Assembly: GCF_900130055.1 (NCBI RefSeq)
Contig: NZ_FQXU01000009.1
Coordinates: 36,500 to 100,499, forward strand
Direction of reading: 5' to 3'
Length of the DNA: 64,000 nucleotides
Origin: Clostridium intestinale DSM 6191
GTDB taxonomy: Bacteria > Bacillota > Clostridia > Clostridiales > Clostridiaceae
Both the position numbers and the translations under genes were made by a program. Below the pieces are notes generated by a model. It ran no database searches. It was not told where the DNA came from and worked only from the letters and a program-made list of their open reading frames with translations. Within the stretch, counting starts at the first letter, position 1; each line of letters begins with the position of its first letter. Below, piece by piece: positions 8,005 through 17,550 of the stretch.

Positions 8005-9477
8005 TTGAATAAGAGTATAATGCTACAAGGAACGGCTTCTACTGTTGGAAAAAGCATATTGTGTACTGCTTTATGTAGAATTTTTGCGGAAGATGGATAT
8101 GATGTTTATCCTTTTAAAGCTCAAAATATGTCTCTAAACTCTGGTGTAACACCTGAAGGAGATGAAATAGGAAGAGCTCAAATAATGCAGGCTGAAGGAG
8201 CGTATAAAATTCCTAACGCTAAGATGAATCCAATTTTATTAAAGCCGACTTCAGATAGAAAATCTCAAGTTGTTTTACTTGGAAAGCCTTGGGATAATTT
8301 AGATGCAGTAGATTATTTTGAAAGGAAAAAAGTTCTAAAAAAAGAGATAATAAAGGTATATGAGGAAATATCAAAGGACCATGAACTTATTGTAATTGAA
8401 GGTGCTGGAAGTCCAGCAGAGATAAATCTATCTGATGAGTTTGTAAATATGGGAATGGCTAAAATAGCTAATAGTCCAGTACTACTAGTTGGAGATATAG
8501 ATAAGGGTGGAGTTTTTGCTTCAATTTATGGAACAGTAATGCTTTTGCCTGAGGACGAGAGAAAACTTATAAAAGGAATAATAATTAATAAGTTTAGAGG
8601 AAGTATAGAACTTTTAGAACCCGGATTAAAACAAATTGAAGAATTAACTGGCATTCCTGTAGTAGGAGTTATACCTTATTTCAAATTAGACTTAGAGGAT
8701 GAAGATAGTGTAACAGATTTTAATAAGTTTAAGAAATCAGGGGATTTGAAAGTAGGAGTAATTAAATTGCCATATATGTCTAATTTCACTGATTTTAATT
8801 CTCTTGCATTAAGCCCTAATGTTGAATTATCTTTTGTAAGTTTACAAGAAGATTTAGATAAATATCATCTTATAGTAATTCCAGGAAGTAAAAGTACTAT
8901 AGCTGATTTAAAGGCGTTAAAAGATAGTGGTATGGACAAAAAAATAATTGAACAAAGAGATAAAGGAAAGTTTATATTTGGCATATGTGGCGGGTATCAA
9001 ATTCTTGGTAGAGAGATTTATGATCTTATGGGATATGAAACTTCATTAGAAAAAGAAGAGGGATTAGCTCTTCTAAATATAAAAACAGAATTTTATAAAG
9101 ATAAAAATACAGTTATATCTAAAGGTGTTGAAAGTATGTTTGATTCAGAAGTGGAAGGTTATGAAATACATATGGGAAAAAGCCAAACCACAGAAAAAGC
9201 TTTTATTAAATTAAGTAATGGTGAAGTAGATGGAGCACTATCAAAAGATTCAAAAGTTATAGGTACTTATTTTCATGGAATATTTGATAACGAAGAATTT
9301 ACCTTAAGATATCTAAATAAAGTAAGACTTTCTTTTAATATAGCTGAAGAGAAGGATAGCTTCAATTATAGAAAATATAAAAATGAACAGTATGATAAAT
9401 TAGCTTCTATTGTTAGGGAGAGTCTTGATATGAAAAAAATATATAGTATTTTAGATGAGGGAACAAAATGTCAGTAG
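8005..9477 (+). CDS. cobQ: Cobyric acid synthase
   Basis: ATP-dependent amidase that uses glutamine to amidate side chains b, d, e and g of adenosylcobyrinic a,c-diamide. The 490-aa protein has an N-terminal dethiobiotin-synthetase-like P-loop domain (MLQGTASTVGKSILCTALCR), GAGSPAEINL and GDIDKGGVFAS. The C-terminal class I glutamine amidotransferase has its nucleophile in GICGGYQILG and histidine in YFHGIFDNE. The start codon is TTG at 8005. No ATG offers a better ribosome binding site. The last 10 bp overlap cbiB. Its presence means late de novo steps, not only salvage. Confidence 0.95.
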   Translation: MNKSIMLQGTASTVGKSILCTALCRIFAEDGYDVYPFKAQNMSLNSGVTPEGDEIGRAQIMQAEGAYKIPNAKMNPILLKPTSDRKSQVVLLGKPWDNLDAVDYFERKKVLKKEIIKVYEEISKDHELIVIEGAGSPAEINLSDEFVNMGMAKIANSPVLLVGDIDKGGVFASIYGTVMLLPEDERKLIKGIIINKFRGSIELLEPGLKQIEELTGIPVVGVIPYFKLDLEDEDSVTDFNKFKKSGDLKVGVIKLPYMSNFTDFNSLALSPNVELSFVSLQEDLDKYHLIVIPGSKSTIADLKALKDSGMDKKIIEQRDKGKFIFGICGGYQILGREIYDLMGYETSLEKEEGLALLNIKTEFYKDKNTVISKGVESMFDSEVEGYEIHMGKSQTTEKAFIKLSNGEVDGALSKDSKVIGTYFHGIFDNEEFTLRYLNKVRLSFNIAEEKDSFNYRKYKNEQYDKLASIVRESLDMKKIYSILDEGTKCQ

Positions 9478-10409
9478 TATTAGCTTTTTTATTAGATTGT
9501 TTATTAGGAGATCCTTATAAATTTCCTCATCCAGTGAAGTTTATGGGAAAGTATATTAGGCGATTTGAGAAATTTGTAAGAAGGAAAACTCCTACTGAAA
9601 ATAAACTGAGATATTTTTATGGACCACTCCTTACCCTCAGTACGATAGCTATATTTTTTATGTTGACTTTCATAGTTTTAAAGTTAATAAAAGAATTAAA
9701 TTATGTGGTTTACTTAATAGCAAATGTGATTATACTTTGGACCACTATTGCACCAAGATGTTTAAGTGAGGAAGGATATAAGGTTTATTTACCTTTAAGC
9801 AGGGGAGATATAGAAGGAGCAAGAGAGAGAGTAAGTTATTTGGTTTCAAGAGATACTAAAGAACTTAGTGAAAAGCAAATATGTAAGGCAGCTATAGAAA
9901 CTGTGCTAGAGAATATTTCAGACGGTATAATTGCTCCTTTATTTTATGCATTTATAGGAGGCGCACCTTTAGCTATGGCATACAAGGCTGTAAATACTTT
10001 AGACTCTATGGTAGGTTATAGAAATGAGAAATATGAGAATTTTGGGTTTTTCTCTGCAAAAGTTGATGATGTATTTAATTTTATTCCAGCTAGAATAACT
10101 GGAATATTGATAATAATGGCTTCATTTATTCTTAGATATGACTATAAATCTTCATTTAAGATTTTCTTTAGAGATAGAAAAAATCATAAAAGCCCTAATT
10201 CAGCTCATCCAGAGTCAGCAGGGGCAGGGGCATTGAATATAAGAATAGGAGGACCTACAAGTTATTTTGGCAAAATTGTAGAGAAACCTTATATAGGAGA
10301 AGAGGTTGAAGAACTTAAAGGTGTGCATATAATAAAATCTATTAAACTACTTTACGTATCAACTGTTATTTTCATCGGAATTTATGCTTTAGTTCTTATA
10401 AATATTTAA
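9468..10409 (+). CDS. cbiB: Adenosylcobinamide-phosphate synthase
   Basis: Membrane enzyme attaching aminopropanol phosphate (the CobD product) to adenosylcobyric acid. The 313-aa CobD/CbiB-family protein contains LDCLLGDPYKFPHPVKFMG at the N-terminus, ENISDGIIAPLFYAFIGG, AVNTLDSMVGYRNEKY and SPNSAHPESAGAGAL, all family signatures. Multiple hydrophobic helices. Translation overlaps the cobQ end by 10 bp. Naming caution: this family is CobD in some organisms, whereas the gene at 3642-4715 is the decarboxylase. Confidence 0.95.
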   Translation: MSVVLAFLLDCLLGDPYKFPHPVKFMGKYIRRFEKFVRRKTPTENKLRYFYGPLLTLSTIAIFFMLTFIVLKLIKELNYVVYLIANVIILWTTIAPRCLSEEGYKVYLPLSRGDIEGARERVSYLVSRDTKELSEKQICKAAIETVLENISDGIIAPLFYAFIGGAPLAMAYKAVNTLDSMVGYRNEKYENFGFFSAKVDDVFNFIPARITGILIIMASFILRYDYKSSFKIFFRDRKNHKSPNSAHPESAGAGALNIRIGGPTSYFGKIVEKPYIGEEVEELKGVHIIKSIKLLYVSTVIFIGIYALVLINI

Positions 10410-10462
10410 AAGTTGGTAGTTGAGAAAAAGATTATAAACTAAAATAATTGGAGGAAGAACAA

Positions 10463-11371
10463 ATGAAGATTAATAAAAAAATACTAGCAGTACTAATAAG
10501 TATTATGACTATAATTTTATTAGTGGGATGCACTAAAACTCAAGAAATAAAGAAAGATGAAGCTATTAAAATAGTGGATTCTTATAATAGAGAAATTTCC
10601 TTAGAGAAGGCACCAGAAAGGCTGGTTTCATTATCACCTGGAGCTACAGAAACTATTTATGCATTAAATTCACAGAATTTTTTAGTTGGTAGATCAGATT
10701 ATTGTGATTATCCAGAGGAAGCGACAAAAATAGAATCTGTTGGACCGATAACTGAACCTAATATAGAGAAAATAGCAGAACTTAATCCAGATTTAGTTAT
10801 AGCGAGCGCGCATTTTAGTAAAGAGTTAGTTGATAAGATAGAAGTTTTAGGAATAAAGGTAGCAGTACTTTATGGAGAAGATTCTTTTGATGGTGCTTAT
10901 AAAAACATTCAAGATATAGCATTAGTGCTTGGAAAACAAGAAGAAGGCACTAAAATTATAGATGAAATGAAAAAGAAGGTTGAAGAAGTTGAGAACAAAG
11001 TTAAGGATTTAAAGAAACCATCTGTTTATTATGTAGTAGGTTTTGGAAAGACAGATTTTACAGCTGGAGGAAATACTTTTATAGGTCAAATAATTGATAG
11101 AGCTGGTGGAGAGAATATAGCTAAAGAGATAGATGGATGGAATTATTCTAAAGAGGTTTTAATGGAGAAAAATCCAGATATTGTAGTTTTATCAGATAAA
11201 TATGACTCTAAGTCAGGGTTTACAACTGGAGAAGGTTATAAGGATTTAAAGGCAGTAAAAGAGGGTAGTGTATATGAAATAGATGACAATATGTTATCAA
11301 GACAAGGGGCAAGACAGGCGGATGGCTTAGAAGCTTTAGCAAAGATTATTCATCCAGAAGCTTTTAAGTAG
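10463..11371 (+). CDS. btuF: ABC transporter substrate-binding lipoprotein, BtuF-like (cobalamin/corrinoid)
   Basis: A 302-aa type III periplasmic-binding-fold lipoprotein. The signal peptide ends in the lipobox LLVGC with lipidated Cys23. The core shows PERLVSLSPGATETIYAL, SDYCDYPEEA, LNPDLVIAS and GGNTFIGQIIDRAGGENIA, typical of BtuF/FecB-type binding proteins. I use ATG 10463, not the TTG 15 nt upstream, because GGAGGAAG lies about 6 nt before it. Location after cbiB and before permease and ATPase genes argues for corrinoid uptake. A haem or siderophore ligand is the alternative. Confidence 0.88.
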   Translation: MKINKKILAVLISIMTIILLVGCTKTQEIKKDEAIKIVDSYNREISLEKAPERLVSLSPGATETIYALNSQNFLVGRSDYCDYPEEATKIESVGPITEPNIEKIAELNPDLVIASAHFSKELVDKIEVLGIKVAVLYGEDSFDGAYKNIQDIALVLGKQEEGTKIIDEMKKKVEEVENKVKDLKKPSVYYVVGFGKTDFTAGGNTFIGQIIDRAGGENIAKEIDGWNYSKEVLMEKNPDIVVLSDKYDSKSGFTTGEGYKDLKAVKEGSVYEIDDNMLSRQGARQADGLEALAKIIHPEAFK

Positions 11372-11384
11372 AAAGGTATTAGTT

Positions 11385-12386
11385 TTGAAAAAGAAAAGAT
11401 TATTTATAAGTTTAGTAATTTTCACATTTATCATAGCAATGGGATCTTTGACTGTAGGTTCTGCGAGCATTTCTTCCCTTGAAGCTATTAAGATTATAAT
11501 TAATTATTTTACTAAGGTTTCTGAAGGAAATATGAGCGAAAAAATTATTATGAATATTAGAGCTCCTAGAGTTCTTATGGCACTATTTACGGGAGCTGGG
11601 TTAGCTATTAGCGGTGTAACATTCCAAGGATTGTTTAAAAATCCTATGGGAGATCCATTTGTTTTAGGAGTTTCATCTGGAGCAGCTTTAGGAGCAACTA
11701 TAGGTTTAATATTTAATTTAGAAAAAAATAATTATATATTAATAACTTTACTAGCTTTTGGAGGAGCTATAGTGACTTTAATGTTAGTTTACAATGTAGC
11801 TAGAGTAGGAAATAAGATACCCATAGAAATACTATTGTTATCTGGTATAGCAATTAGTTTTTTATGTAATTCATTAATATCATTAATTATGATTCTTAAA
11901 AAAGAGGCTATGGATAAAATAATATATTGGACATTAGGAAGTTTAAATACTTCAAGCTATAAACAAGTCTTATTAATAGTACCAATAGTAGTGTTAGGAA
12001 GTCTTTTTATATATAGGAGATATAAGGATTTAAATATACTGTCCATGGGAGAAGAAGATGCCTATAGTTTAGGTGTAGAAGTTGAGAAAGTAAAAAAAGA
12101 ATTAATTATAATATCTTCACTTATTGTAGCGGCTTTAGTTTCTGTAACAGGGATAATAGGTTTTGTAGGACTTATAATTCCACATATAGCTAGAATGATT
12201 GTTGGAAGTAATCATAGGGAGCTAATACCATTTTCATTTATATTAGGAGCCTTATTTTTAGCTGTTTGTGATACAATTTCTAGAGTTATAATTGCTCCAG
12301 GTGAACTTCCGGTAGGTGCAGTTACTGCTTTGCTTGGAGCACCATATTTTATCTATCTGCTTTGGAAAAAGAAAAGAGGATTATGA
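11385..12386 (+). CDS. btuC: FecCD/BtuC-family ABC transporter permease
   Basis: A 333-aa inner-membrane permease of the vitamin B12/siderophore importer class, predicted to have about ten helices. Signatures: RAPRVLMALFTGAGLAISG, FKNPMGDPFVLGVSSGAALG, GFVGLIIPHIARMIVG and LPVGAVTALLGAPYFIYLL. The start codon is TTG at 11385, 13 bp after the binding-protein gene. Its stop overlaps the ATPase start. With its neighbours it forms a complete importer. Confidence 0.92.
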   Translation: MKKKRLFISLVIFTFIIAMGSLTVGSASISSLEAIKIIINYFTKVSEGNMSEKIIMNIRAPRVLMALFTGAGLAISGVTFQGLFKNPMGDPFVLGVSSGAALGATIGLIFNLEKNNYILITLLAFGGAIVTLMLVYNVARVGNKIPIEILLLSGIAISFLCNSLISLIMILKKEAMDKIIYWTLGSLNTSSYKQVLLIVPIVVLGSLFIYRRYKDLNILSMGEEDAYSLGVEVEKVKKELIIISSLIVAALVSVTGIIGFVGLIIPHIARMIVGSNHRELIPFSFILGALFLAVCDTISRVIIAPGELPVGAVTALLGAPYFIYLLWKKKRGL

Positions 12387-13153
12387 TGAATTTCTTAGAG
12401 ATAAAAAATTTAAACTATGAAGTTAGAGAAAAAAAGATATTAAAAAACATAAATGTAGACTTTAAATCTGGAAAATTTTATTCTATTATTGGGCCAAATG
12501 GAAGCGGAAAAACTACCTTTATTAAGCATTTAGTTAAAGGAATGGGTCTTAAAAATGACATATATTTAGATGGGAAAAGTTTAAATGAATATAGAGCAAA
12601 GGATTTTGCGGGAAAAATAAGTTATGTTCCTCAGATAATTTCTTATGAAATTGACTTTAGTTGCTTTGATGTGGTTATGATGGGAAGAAATTATGCACAA
12701 AATAGTTTGTTTAAATTGAATAATAGAGATATTGAAAAAGTTGAAGAAGCTATGAAAGTTACCGATACATATTTTTTAAAGGATGTAAGCATTAAAGATA
12801 TAAGTGGGGGAGAAAGAGGTAGAGTGATTCTAGCAAGAGCCTTATGTCAAGAGGCAGAATGCATAATATTAGATGAACCTCTGGCTCACTTAGATATTAA
12901 TCATCAGATTAATATGATGAGAACGCTTAAAGAAATAAATAAGAGACTTAATAAAACTATAATAATGGTTAATCATGATATAAATTTAGCTATAAAGTAT
13001 TCAGACAAAATTATAGTATTTAATAAAGGGGAAATTGAAAAAGAATGTAATCCAAATGAGATACTTGATAAGGAGCTTCTTAATAATGTTTATAAATTAA
13101 ACCTTAAGGATGAAAACATTAACTTGGAACAATTTTTTATTAATTTTTATTAA
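12386..13153 (+). CDS. btuD: ABC transporter ATPase, BtuD-like
   Basis: The ATP-hydrolysing subunit of the corrinoid importer, about 255 aa. Walker A is GPNGSGKTTF, the signature motif is ISGGERGR, Walker B is CIILDEPLAHLD and the H-loop is VNHDIN. Two adjacent ATGs exist (12383 and 12386). GAGGA at 12376-12380 fits the second better, but either is possible and both overlap the btuC stop. Last gene of the B12 operon. No terminator is obvious before the HAD gene. Confidence 0.9.
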   Translation: MNFLEIKNLNYEVREKKILKNINVDFKSGKFYSIIGPNGSGKTTFIKHLVKGMGLKNDIYLDGKSLNEYRAKDFAGKISYVPQIISYEIDFSCFDVVMMGRNYAQNSLFKLNNRDIEKVEEAMKVTDTYFLKDVSIKDISGGERGRVILARALCQEAECIILDEPLAHLDINHQINMMRTLKEINKRLNKTIIMVNHDINLAIKYSDKIIVFNKGEIEKECNPNEILDKELLNNVYKLNLKDENINLEQFFINFY

Positions 13154-13220
13154 AAGGTTGGTAAAGATACAGTTATAGTTTAAAATAACTTTAGATGAAA
13201 AATTAGGGGGAGTAAGTTAT

Positions 13221-14030
13221 ATGTATAAATTGGTAGCCATAGATATGGATGGTACTCTTTTAAGAGAAGATAAATCTGTATCTGATAGAACAAGAGAAGC
13301 TATAGAAGCTGCAAAAGCTAAAGCTGTAAAAATAGTTTTAGCGTCAGGTAGACCTATAGAAGGAATAAATAGATACCTTGAAGAGTTAGATTTAATATCA
13401 AAAGAGGATTATGTTTTAAGTTATAATGGATCACTAGTATTAAATACTGAAACTAAAGAAGTAATAAGCAGTGATATATTATCAGGAAAAGACATACATG
13501 ATTTATATAAAATTAGTAAAGAACTAGGAGTAAATATTCATGCTTTTTCTAGAACTCATGGTTTAATTACACCTAAGACTAGTACTTATACTGGAGTGGA
13601 GGCTGAGATTAACGGCATTAGGATTAATGAGATGGATTTTAACTTAGTAGACAAAAATGATGAAATAGTTAAAATAATGTTTATTGATGAACCAGAAATA
13701 TTATCAAAGGCAGTGGATAATCTTCCTAAGGATTTATATGATAAATATACAATAGTAAGAAGTACTCCATTTTTCTTAGAATTTTTAAATATTAATAGTA
13801 ATAAAGGAACTGGGATAGAGGCTTTAGCTAATTACTTGAAGATTAAAAAAGAAGAGATTATTTGCATAGGAGATGCAGATAATGATAGGCATATGGTAGA
13901 ATATGCAGGGCTAGGAGTAGCTATGGAAAACGCTATTGAGGATATTAAAAATATTTCTCAATATATAACTTCATCAAATAATGATGATGGAGTAGCAGAA
14001 GTTATAGAAAAGTTTATATTAAATATTTAA
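13221..14030 (+). CDS. Cof-type HAD-IIB family phosphatase, third paralogue
   Basis: A 269-aa protein of the same family as the tandem pair at 2009-3658: DMDGTLL (residues 8-14), LASGRPIEGI, GDADNDRHMVEYAGLGVAM. It is more diverged, with NINSNKGTGIE where the pair has YKGSSKAKG-like sequence. AGGGGGAG precedes the ATG. It closes the B12 block and ends at a bidirectional terminator. Substrate unknown. Confidence 0.9.
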   Translation: MYKLVAIDMDGTLLREDKSVSDRTREAIEAAKAKAVKIVLASGRPIEGINRYLEELDLISKEDYVLSYNGSLVLNTETKEVISSDILSGKDIHDLYKISKELGVNIHAFSRTHGLITPKTSTYTGVEAEINGIRINEMDFNLVDKNDEIVKIMFIDEPEILSKAVDNLPKDLYDKYTIVRSTPFFLEFLNINSNKGTGIEALANYLKIKKEEIICIGDADNDRHMVEYAGLGVAMENAIEDIKNISQYITSSNNDDGVAEVIEKFILNI

Positions 14031-14035
14031 ATAAA

Positions 14036-14070
14036 AAAGACCTTTTGCAATTAATGCAAAGGGTCTTTAA
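14036..14070. terminator. Bidirectional terminator between HAD gene and LCP gene
   Basis: Stem AAAGACC-TTTGC (14036-14048) pairs with GCAAA-GGTCTTT (14056-14068), with one G-T pair. The A-run on the left and T-run on the right serve both converging genes. Confidence 0.85.
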
Positions 14071-14072
14071 AA

Positions 14073-15059
14073 TTAACTTTCAAATATAAATTGATGCATT
14101 TGTTCAACAGTTTTTGCCTTATCAAAGGTTTGATAATACACTCCATTAATCATTTGACCAGCACCATTATCATCCCTAGGGAATCTATCTTGAATAAGTC
14201 CACCGGATAAAGATACTGATGAAGTAGCTAGTTTCAAAATATCTCCACCATCCAAGCTAGTCTTTACTAATGGCAATAATTCATTTAGTATTGCTGGATA
14301 TTGAGTTTTACTAGTTGATTTTATAGTATTAAATAAAGCTTCAAAAATTACTCTATGTCTATGAGTTCTTTCTTGATCTCCACCGTCATATCTTATTCTA
14401 GCATAGGCTAAAGCTTGAGTACCATTGACATGTTGAGTTCCAGTGTTAGTTATATGTGAAACACTAGTTTTTTGTAAATTATTAAGACTATCTATATATC
14501 CGTTTATGTACTTTAAATCACCAGTAGTTATGTTTAAGTCAATACCGCCTAATTTATCTACCACCTTTGGTAAACTATCAAAATTAACAGTGGCAAAATC
14601 TTTAATATTTAAATCAAAATTTGTATTAATAGTACTGATAGATAATTCAGGTCCACCAAAAGCATATGCATGATTTATTTTATCTTTACCATGACCTTTA
14701 ATATCCACATATGAGTCTCTCATTATAGATGAAAGTTTTAATTTGTTATGAACATTATCTACAGAAAGAATCATTATAGAATCAGAACGACCTGTTTCAC
14801 CATCTTCTGAATCAATACCTAATAAAAGTATGTTTGTAATATTTGTATCTTTATATTTTTCCTCAACTTCTTGAGAAATATCTAAATTATCCTCATTAAT
14901 TTCAACCTTATCAACTTTACCAAGCATAGACATGGTTAATCCTACACCTATACCAGCAATTATTAAAACTACTAGCAATAATGATAATATAATCCATTTC
15001 TTTTTATTTTTCTTCTTCTTTTTATTAGGGCCTTTACTTCTTCTTTTTCTATCCTCCAC
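14073..15059 (-). CDS. LytR-CpsA-Psr (LCP) family cell-wall glycopolymer ligase
   Basis: A 328-aa membrane-anchored enzyme that transfers undecaprenyl-linked glycopolymers to peptidoglycan. A very basic cytoplasmic N-terminus (lysine run, residues 7-21) precedes one transmembrane helix (about 22-45). The extracytoplasmic LCP domain shows LLGIDSEDGETGRSDSIMI, SIMRDSYVDI, KINHAYAFGG and ALAYARIRYDGGDQERTHR with the conserved arginines. The start is GTG at 15059, with GGAAGGAG upstream. It faces galU across a shared divergent promoter region, suggesting cell-envelope roles for both. Confidence 0.92.
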   Translation of the reverse strand: MEDRKRRSKGPNKKKKKNKKKWIILSLLLVVLIIAGIGVGLTMSMLGKVDKVEINEDNLDISQEVEEKYKDTNITNILLLGIDSEDGETGRSDSIMILSVDNVHNKLKLSSIMRDSYVDIKGHGKDKINHAYAFGGPELSISTINTNFDLNIKDFATVNFDSLPKVVDKLGGIDLNITTGDLKYINGYIDSLNNLQKTSVSHITNTGTQHVNGTQALAYARIRYDGGDQERTHRHRVIFEALFNTIKSTSKTQYPAILNELLPLVKTSLDGGDILKLATSSVSLSGGLIQDRFPRDDNGAGQMINGVYYQTFDKAKTVEQMHQFIFES

Positions 15060-15221
15060 AATAATACACTCCTTCCCATGATTTGTATTTTAACACAATC
15101 GTATCTTAGTGTAAATTACAAAATCATTTCAATAAATAGATACATTGTAAAATATAGACTTTCAATAAAATTATATGGTAATATTTTATTGAGATATTTA
15201 ATTTATGAGAGGAGAATTATT

Positions 15222-16097
15222 ATGAAAGTTAAGAAGGCTATAATTCCAGCTGCAGGACTTGGAACAAGATTTTTACCTGCAACAAAAGCTTTACCTAAAG
15301 AGATGTTACCGATAGTTGATAAACCAACCATGCAGTATATAATAGAAGAGGCGATAGCATCAGGAATAGAAGAAATATTAATAATAACAGGTAGAAACAA
15401 AAAATCTATCGAGGATCATTTTGATAAATCTATAGAACTTGAAATGGAACTAGAAAAGTCAGGGAAACAAGATTTACTGGATCTAGTAAGAGATATATCT
15501 GGAATGGTAGATATTCATTATATAAGACAAAAAGAACCTAAAGGATTAGGTCATGCAATTCTTTGTGCTAAAACTTTTGTTGGAAATGAACCATTCGCAG
15601 TACTTCTAGGGGATGATGTAGTACATAGCGAGAATCCATGTTTAGGACAGTTAATAGAGTGCTTTAATGAATACAAAACAACCATACTTGGGGTGCAAAC
15701 GGTTCCAGAAGAGGATATAAATAAATATGGGATAGTAGATGGTATCCATATTGAAGATAGGGTTTATAAAGTAAAAGATTTAGTAGAAAAACCTTCTAGA
15801 GATGAGGCGCCTAGCAATGTGGCTATTCTTGGAAGGTATATAATAACACCACAGATATTTAATATACTAGAGAAAACTAAACCTGGAAAAGGTGGAGAAA
15901 TTCAGCTTACAGATGCATTAAAAGAACTTGTATCTCAAGAGGCTATGTATGCATATGATTTTGAAGGAAGACGATATGATGTAGGAGATAAACTAGGATT
16001 TTTACAAGCTACAGTAGAGTATGCACTTAGAAAAGATGATTTGAGAGATGCATTTTCAGAGTATTTAAAAACTAAACCATGGGAAAACGTAAAATAA
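15222..16097 (+). CDS. galU: UTP--glucose-1-phosphate uridylyltransferase
   Basis: Makes UDP-glucose from UTP and glucose-1-phosphate for cell-wall polymers and glycolipids. The 291-aa protein starts KKAIIPAAGLGTRFLPATKA, the nucleotide-binding loop, and has LPKEMLPIVDKPTMQYIIEE, LGDDVV and GRYIITPQIF. The start is ATG 15222, with GAGAGGAG about 8 nt upstream. An upstream in-frame extension to 15078 has no ribosome binding site and no family similarity. Followed by a strong bidirectional terminator. Confidence 0.96.
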   Translation: MKVKKAIIPAAGLGTRFLPATKALPKEMLPIVDKPTMQYIIEEAIASGIEEILIITGRNKKSIEDHFDKSIELEMELEKSGKQDLLDLVRDISGMVDIHYIRQKEPKGLGHAILCAKTFVGNEPFAVLLGDDVVHSENPCLGQLIECFNEYKTTILGVQTVPEEDINKYGIVDGIHIEDRVYKVKDLVEKPSRDEAPSNVAILGRYIITPQIFNILEKTKPGKGGEIQLTDALKELVSQEAMYAYDFEGRRYDVGDKLGFLQATVEYALRKDDLRDAFSEYLKTKPWENVK

Positions 16098-16128
16098 TTT
16101 CAGTTACTATTATATTATACTAATATAT

Positions 16129-16164
16129 AAAAACGTCAAGACTTAAACAAGTTTTGACGTTTTT
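16129..16164. terminator. Bidirectional terminator between galU and trpS
   Basis: AAAAACGTCAA (16129-16139) pairs with TTGACGTTTTT (16154-16164), with an inner ACTT/AAGT stem. It is symmetric and serves both converging genes. Confidence 0.9.
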
Positions 16165-16191
16165 ATATGCCTTAAATTACTTATAAATTAA

Positions 16192-17190
16192 TTACCTAGG
16201 AATAAGGCCTATTTTCTTTTGAACTTTTCTTAAAGTTTTATTAGCAACATAATTTGCTTTTTCTGCACCTGTTTTATATATGCTTTCCAGATAATTTTTA
16301 TCTGCCAAAAGATTTTTGATTTTTTCCTGTAGCGGAGATAATTCCTCAATTATAGTTTCTGCGACATCGCTTTTTAATTGAGCGTATCCTTTATCAGAAT
16401 AATCAGCAACTATTTCTTCTGGAGCTATACCTTTAATTGAACTTAAAATATTTATAAGATTCTTTATACCTGGTTGCTCATCAGAATAATTTATTTTGCC
16501 TACAGTGTCTGTAACAGCTCTGCTTATTTTCTTTCTTATAACTTCAGGAGGATCCAATATTAAGATGTATGAATTAGGATTCTCGTCTGATTTAGACATT
16601 TTCTTTTCAGGCTCTTGTAAACTCATAATTTTAGCACCTGCTTTAGGTATATAAGGCTCAGGTATTTTAAAGGTTTCACTGTAGGTATTATTAAATCTAT
16701 TTGCTATGTCTCTAGTTAGTTCTAAATGCTGTTTTTGATCTTTTCCAACTGGCACTAAATCAGTGTTGTAAAGTAATATATCAGAAGCCATTAATACAGG
16801 ATAATTAAATAGTGCAGAACCTATTGAATCGCCAAATTTTTGTGATTTATCTTTATATTGAGTCATTCTGCCAAGCTCACCCATATAGGTATTGCAGCCA
16901 AGTAACCAAGAACATTCACTGTGAGCTGGAACGTGGGATTGAATAAACAGAGTATTTTTTTCTGGATCAATTCCTGCACCTATATATATAGCTAATACTT
17001 CTAAAGTTCTTTTTCTTAAATCAGCAGGTGTTTGGCGAACTGTAATAGCGTGTAAATCAACTACGCAAAAATAACAGTCATATTCATTCTGTAACTTAAC
17101 CCAATTTTTTAAAGCTCCTAAATAGTTTCCTATAGTTAAATTTCCAGAGGGTTGAATCCCGCTAAAAATAACTTTTTTTCTTTCATCCAT
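16192..17190 (-). CDS. trpS: Tryptophanyl-tRNA synthetase
   Basis: Class I synthetase charging tRNA-Trp, 332 aa. The HIGH-like motif is PSGNLTIGNY near residues 14-23. The KMSKS motif is KKMSKSDENP, and GKDQKQHLELTRDIA is the Trp-binding helix region. The start ATG at 17190 has GGAGA about 9 nt upstream. An in-frame extension of 14 codons reaches into the T-box terminator region and is not supported. Controlled by the Trp T-box leader upstream. Confidence 0.96.
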   Translation of the reverse strand: MDERKKVIFSGIQPSGNLTIGNYLGALKNWVKLQNEYDCYFCVVDLHAITVRQTPADLRKRTLEVLAIYIGAGIDPEKNTLFIQSHVPAHSECSWLLGCNTYMGELGRMTQYKDKSQKFGDSIGSALFNYPVLMASDILLYNTDLVPVGKDQKQHLELTRDIANRFNNTYSETFKIPEPYIPKAGAKIMSLQEPEKKMSKSDENPNSYILILDPPEVIRKKISRAVTDTVGKINYSDEQPGIKNLINILSSIKGIAPEEIVADYSDKGYAQLKSDVAETIIEELSPLQEKIKNLLADKNYLESIYKTGAEKANYVANKTLRKVQKKIGLIPR

Positions 17191-17244
17191 AAGTTGGTTC
17201 TCCTTCCATGTGCGTTTAATAAAAAACATCAAATTTTAAAATAT

Positions 17245-17495
17245 AAAAAAAAGCCCTATGGAAAAGTCCATAGGGCGTTATTTACGCGGTGCCACCTAAA
17301 TTCAAGAGTAGTAATCTCTTCTTTGAAGATACATTCATATCCTGCCTATATAACGTTAGACAAACGTTTTAACCTACTAAAAGTTTCAGCTAAAAACCTC
17401 AAAGATCCATTCAACTTAAGTACACATACTGCATCCCACCATAAACAGCTCTCTTAAATGTAACTTTTAAGTTTACTACTTCTTTTCACAGGTTA
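17245..17495 (-). promoter_or_regulatory. T-box riboswitch of trpS, Trp (UGG) specifier
   Basis: On the minus strand, from high to low coordinate: the GAAGTAGTAA stem I start (about 17473-17482), AGAGAG, GGTGGGATGCAGTATG and the specifier TGG within GAATGGATC (17407-17409). Then the T-box AGGTGGCACCGCG (17285-17297). Last is a terminator with 10-bp stem 253-262/267-276 (offset 17000) and an 8-base T-run. Uncharged tRNA-Trp should stabilise the antiterminator. The specifier agrees with trpS as target. Confidence 0.93.
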
Positions 17496-17550
17496 TAATA
17501 TAATTTTATAATATAATTATATGTTATTAATAGGAATAATGTCAACCAAC

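Noticed and set aside
15078-15221. N-terminal extension of galU by 48 codons
   Set aside because: It has no similarity to the family and no binding site, and covers the divergent promoter region. ATG 15222 has GAGAGGAG.
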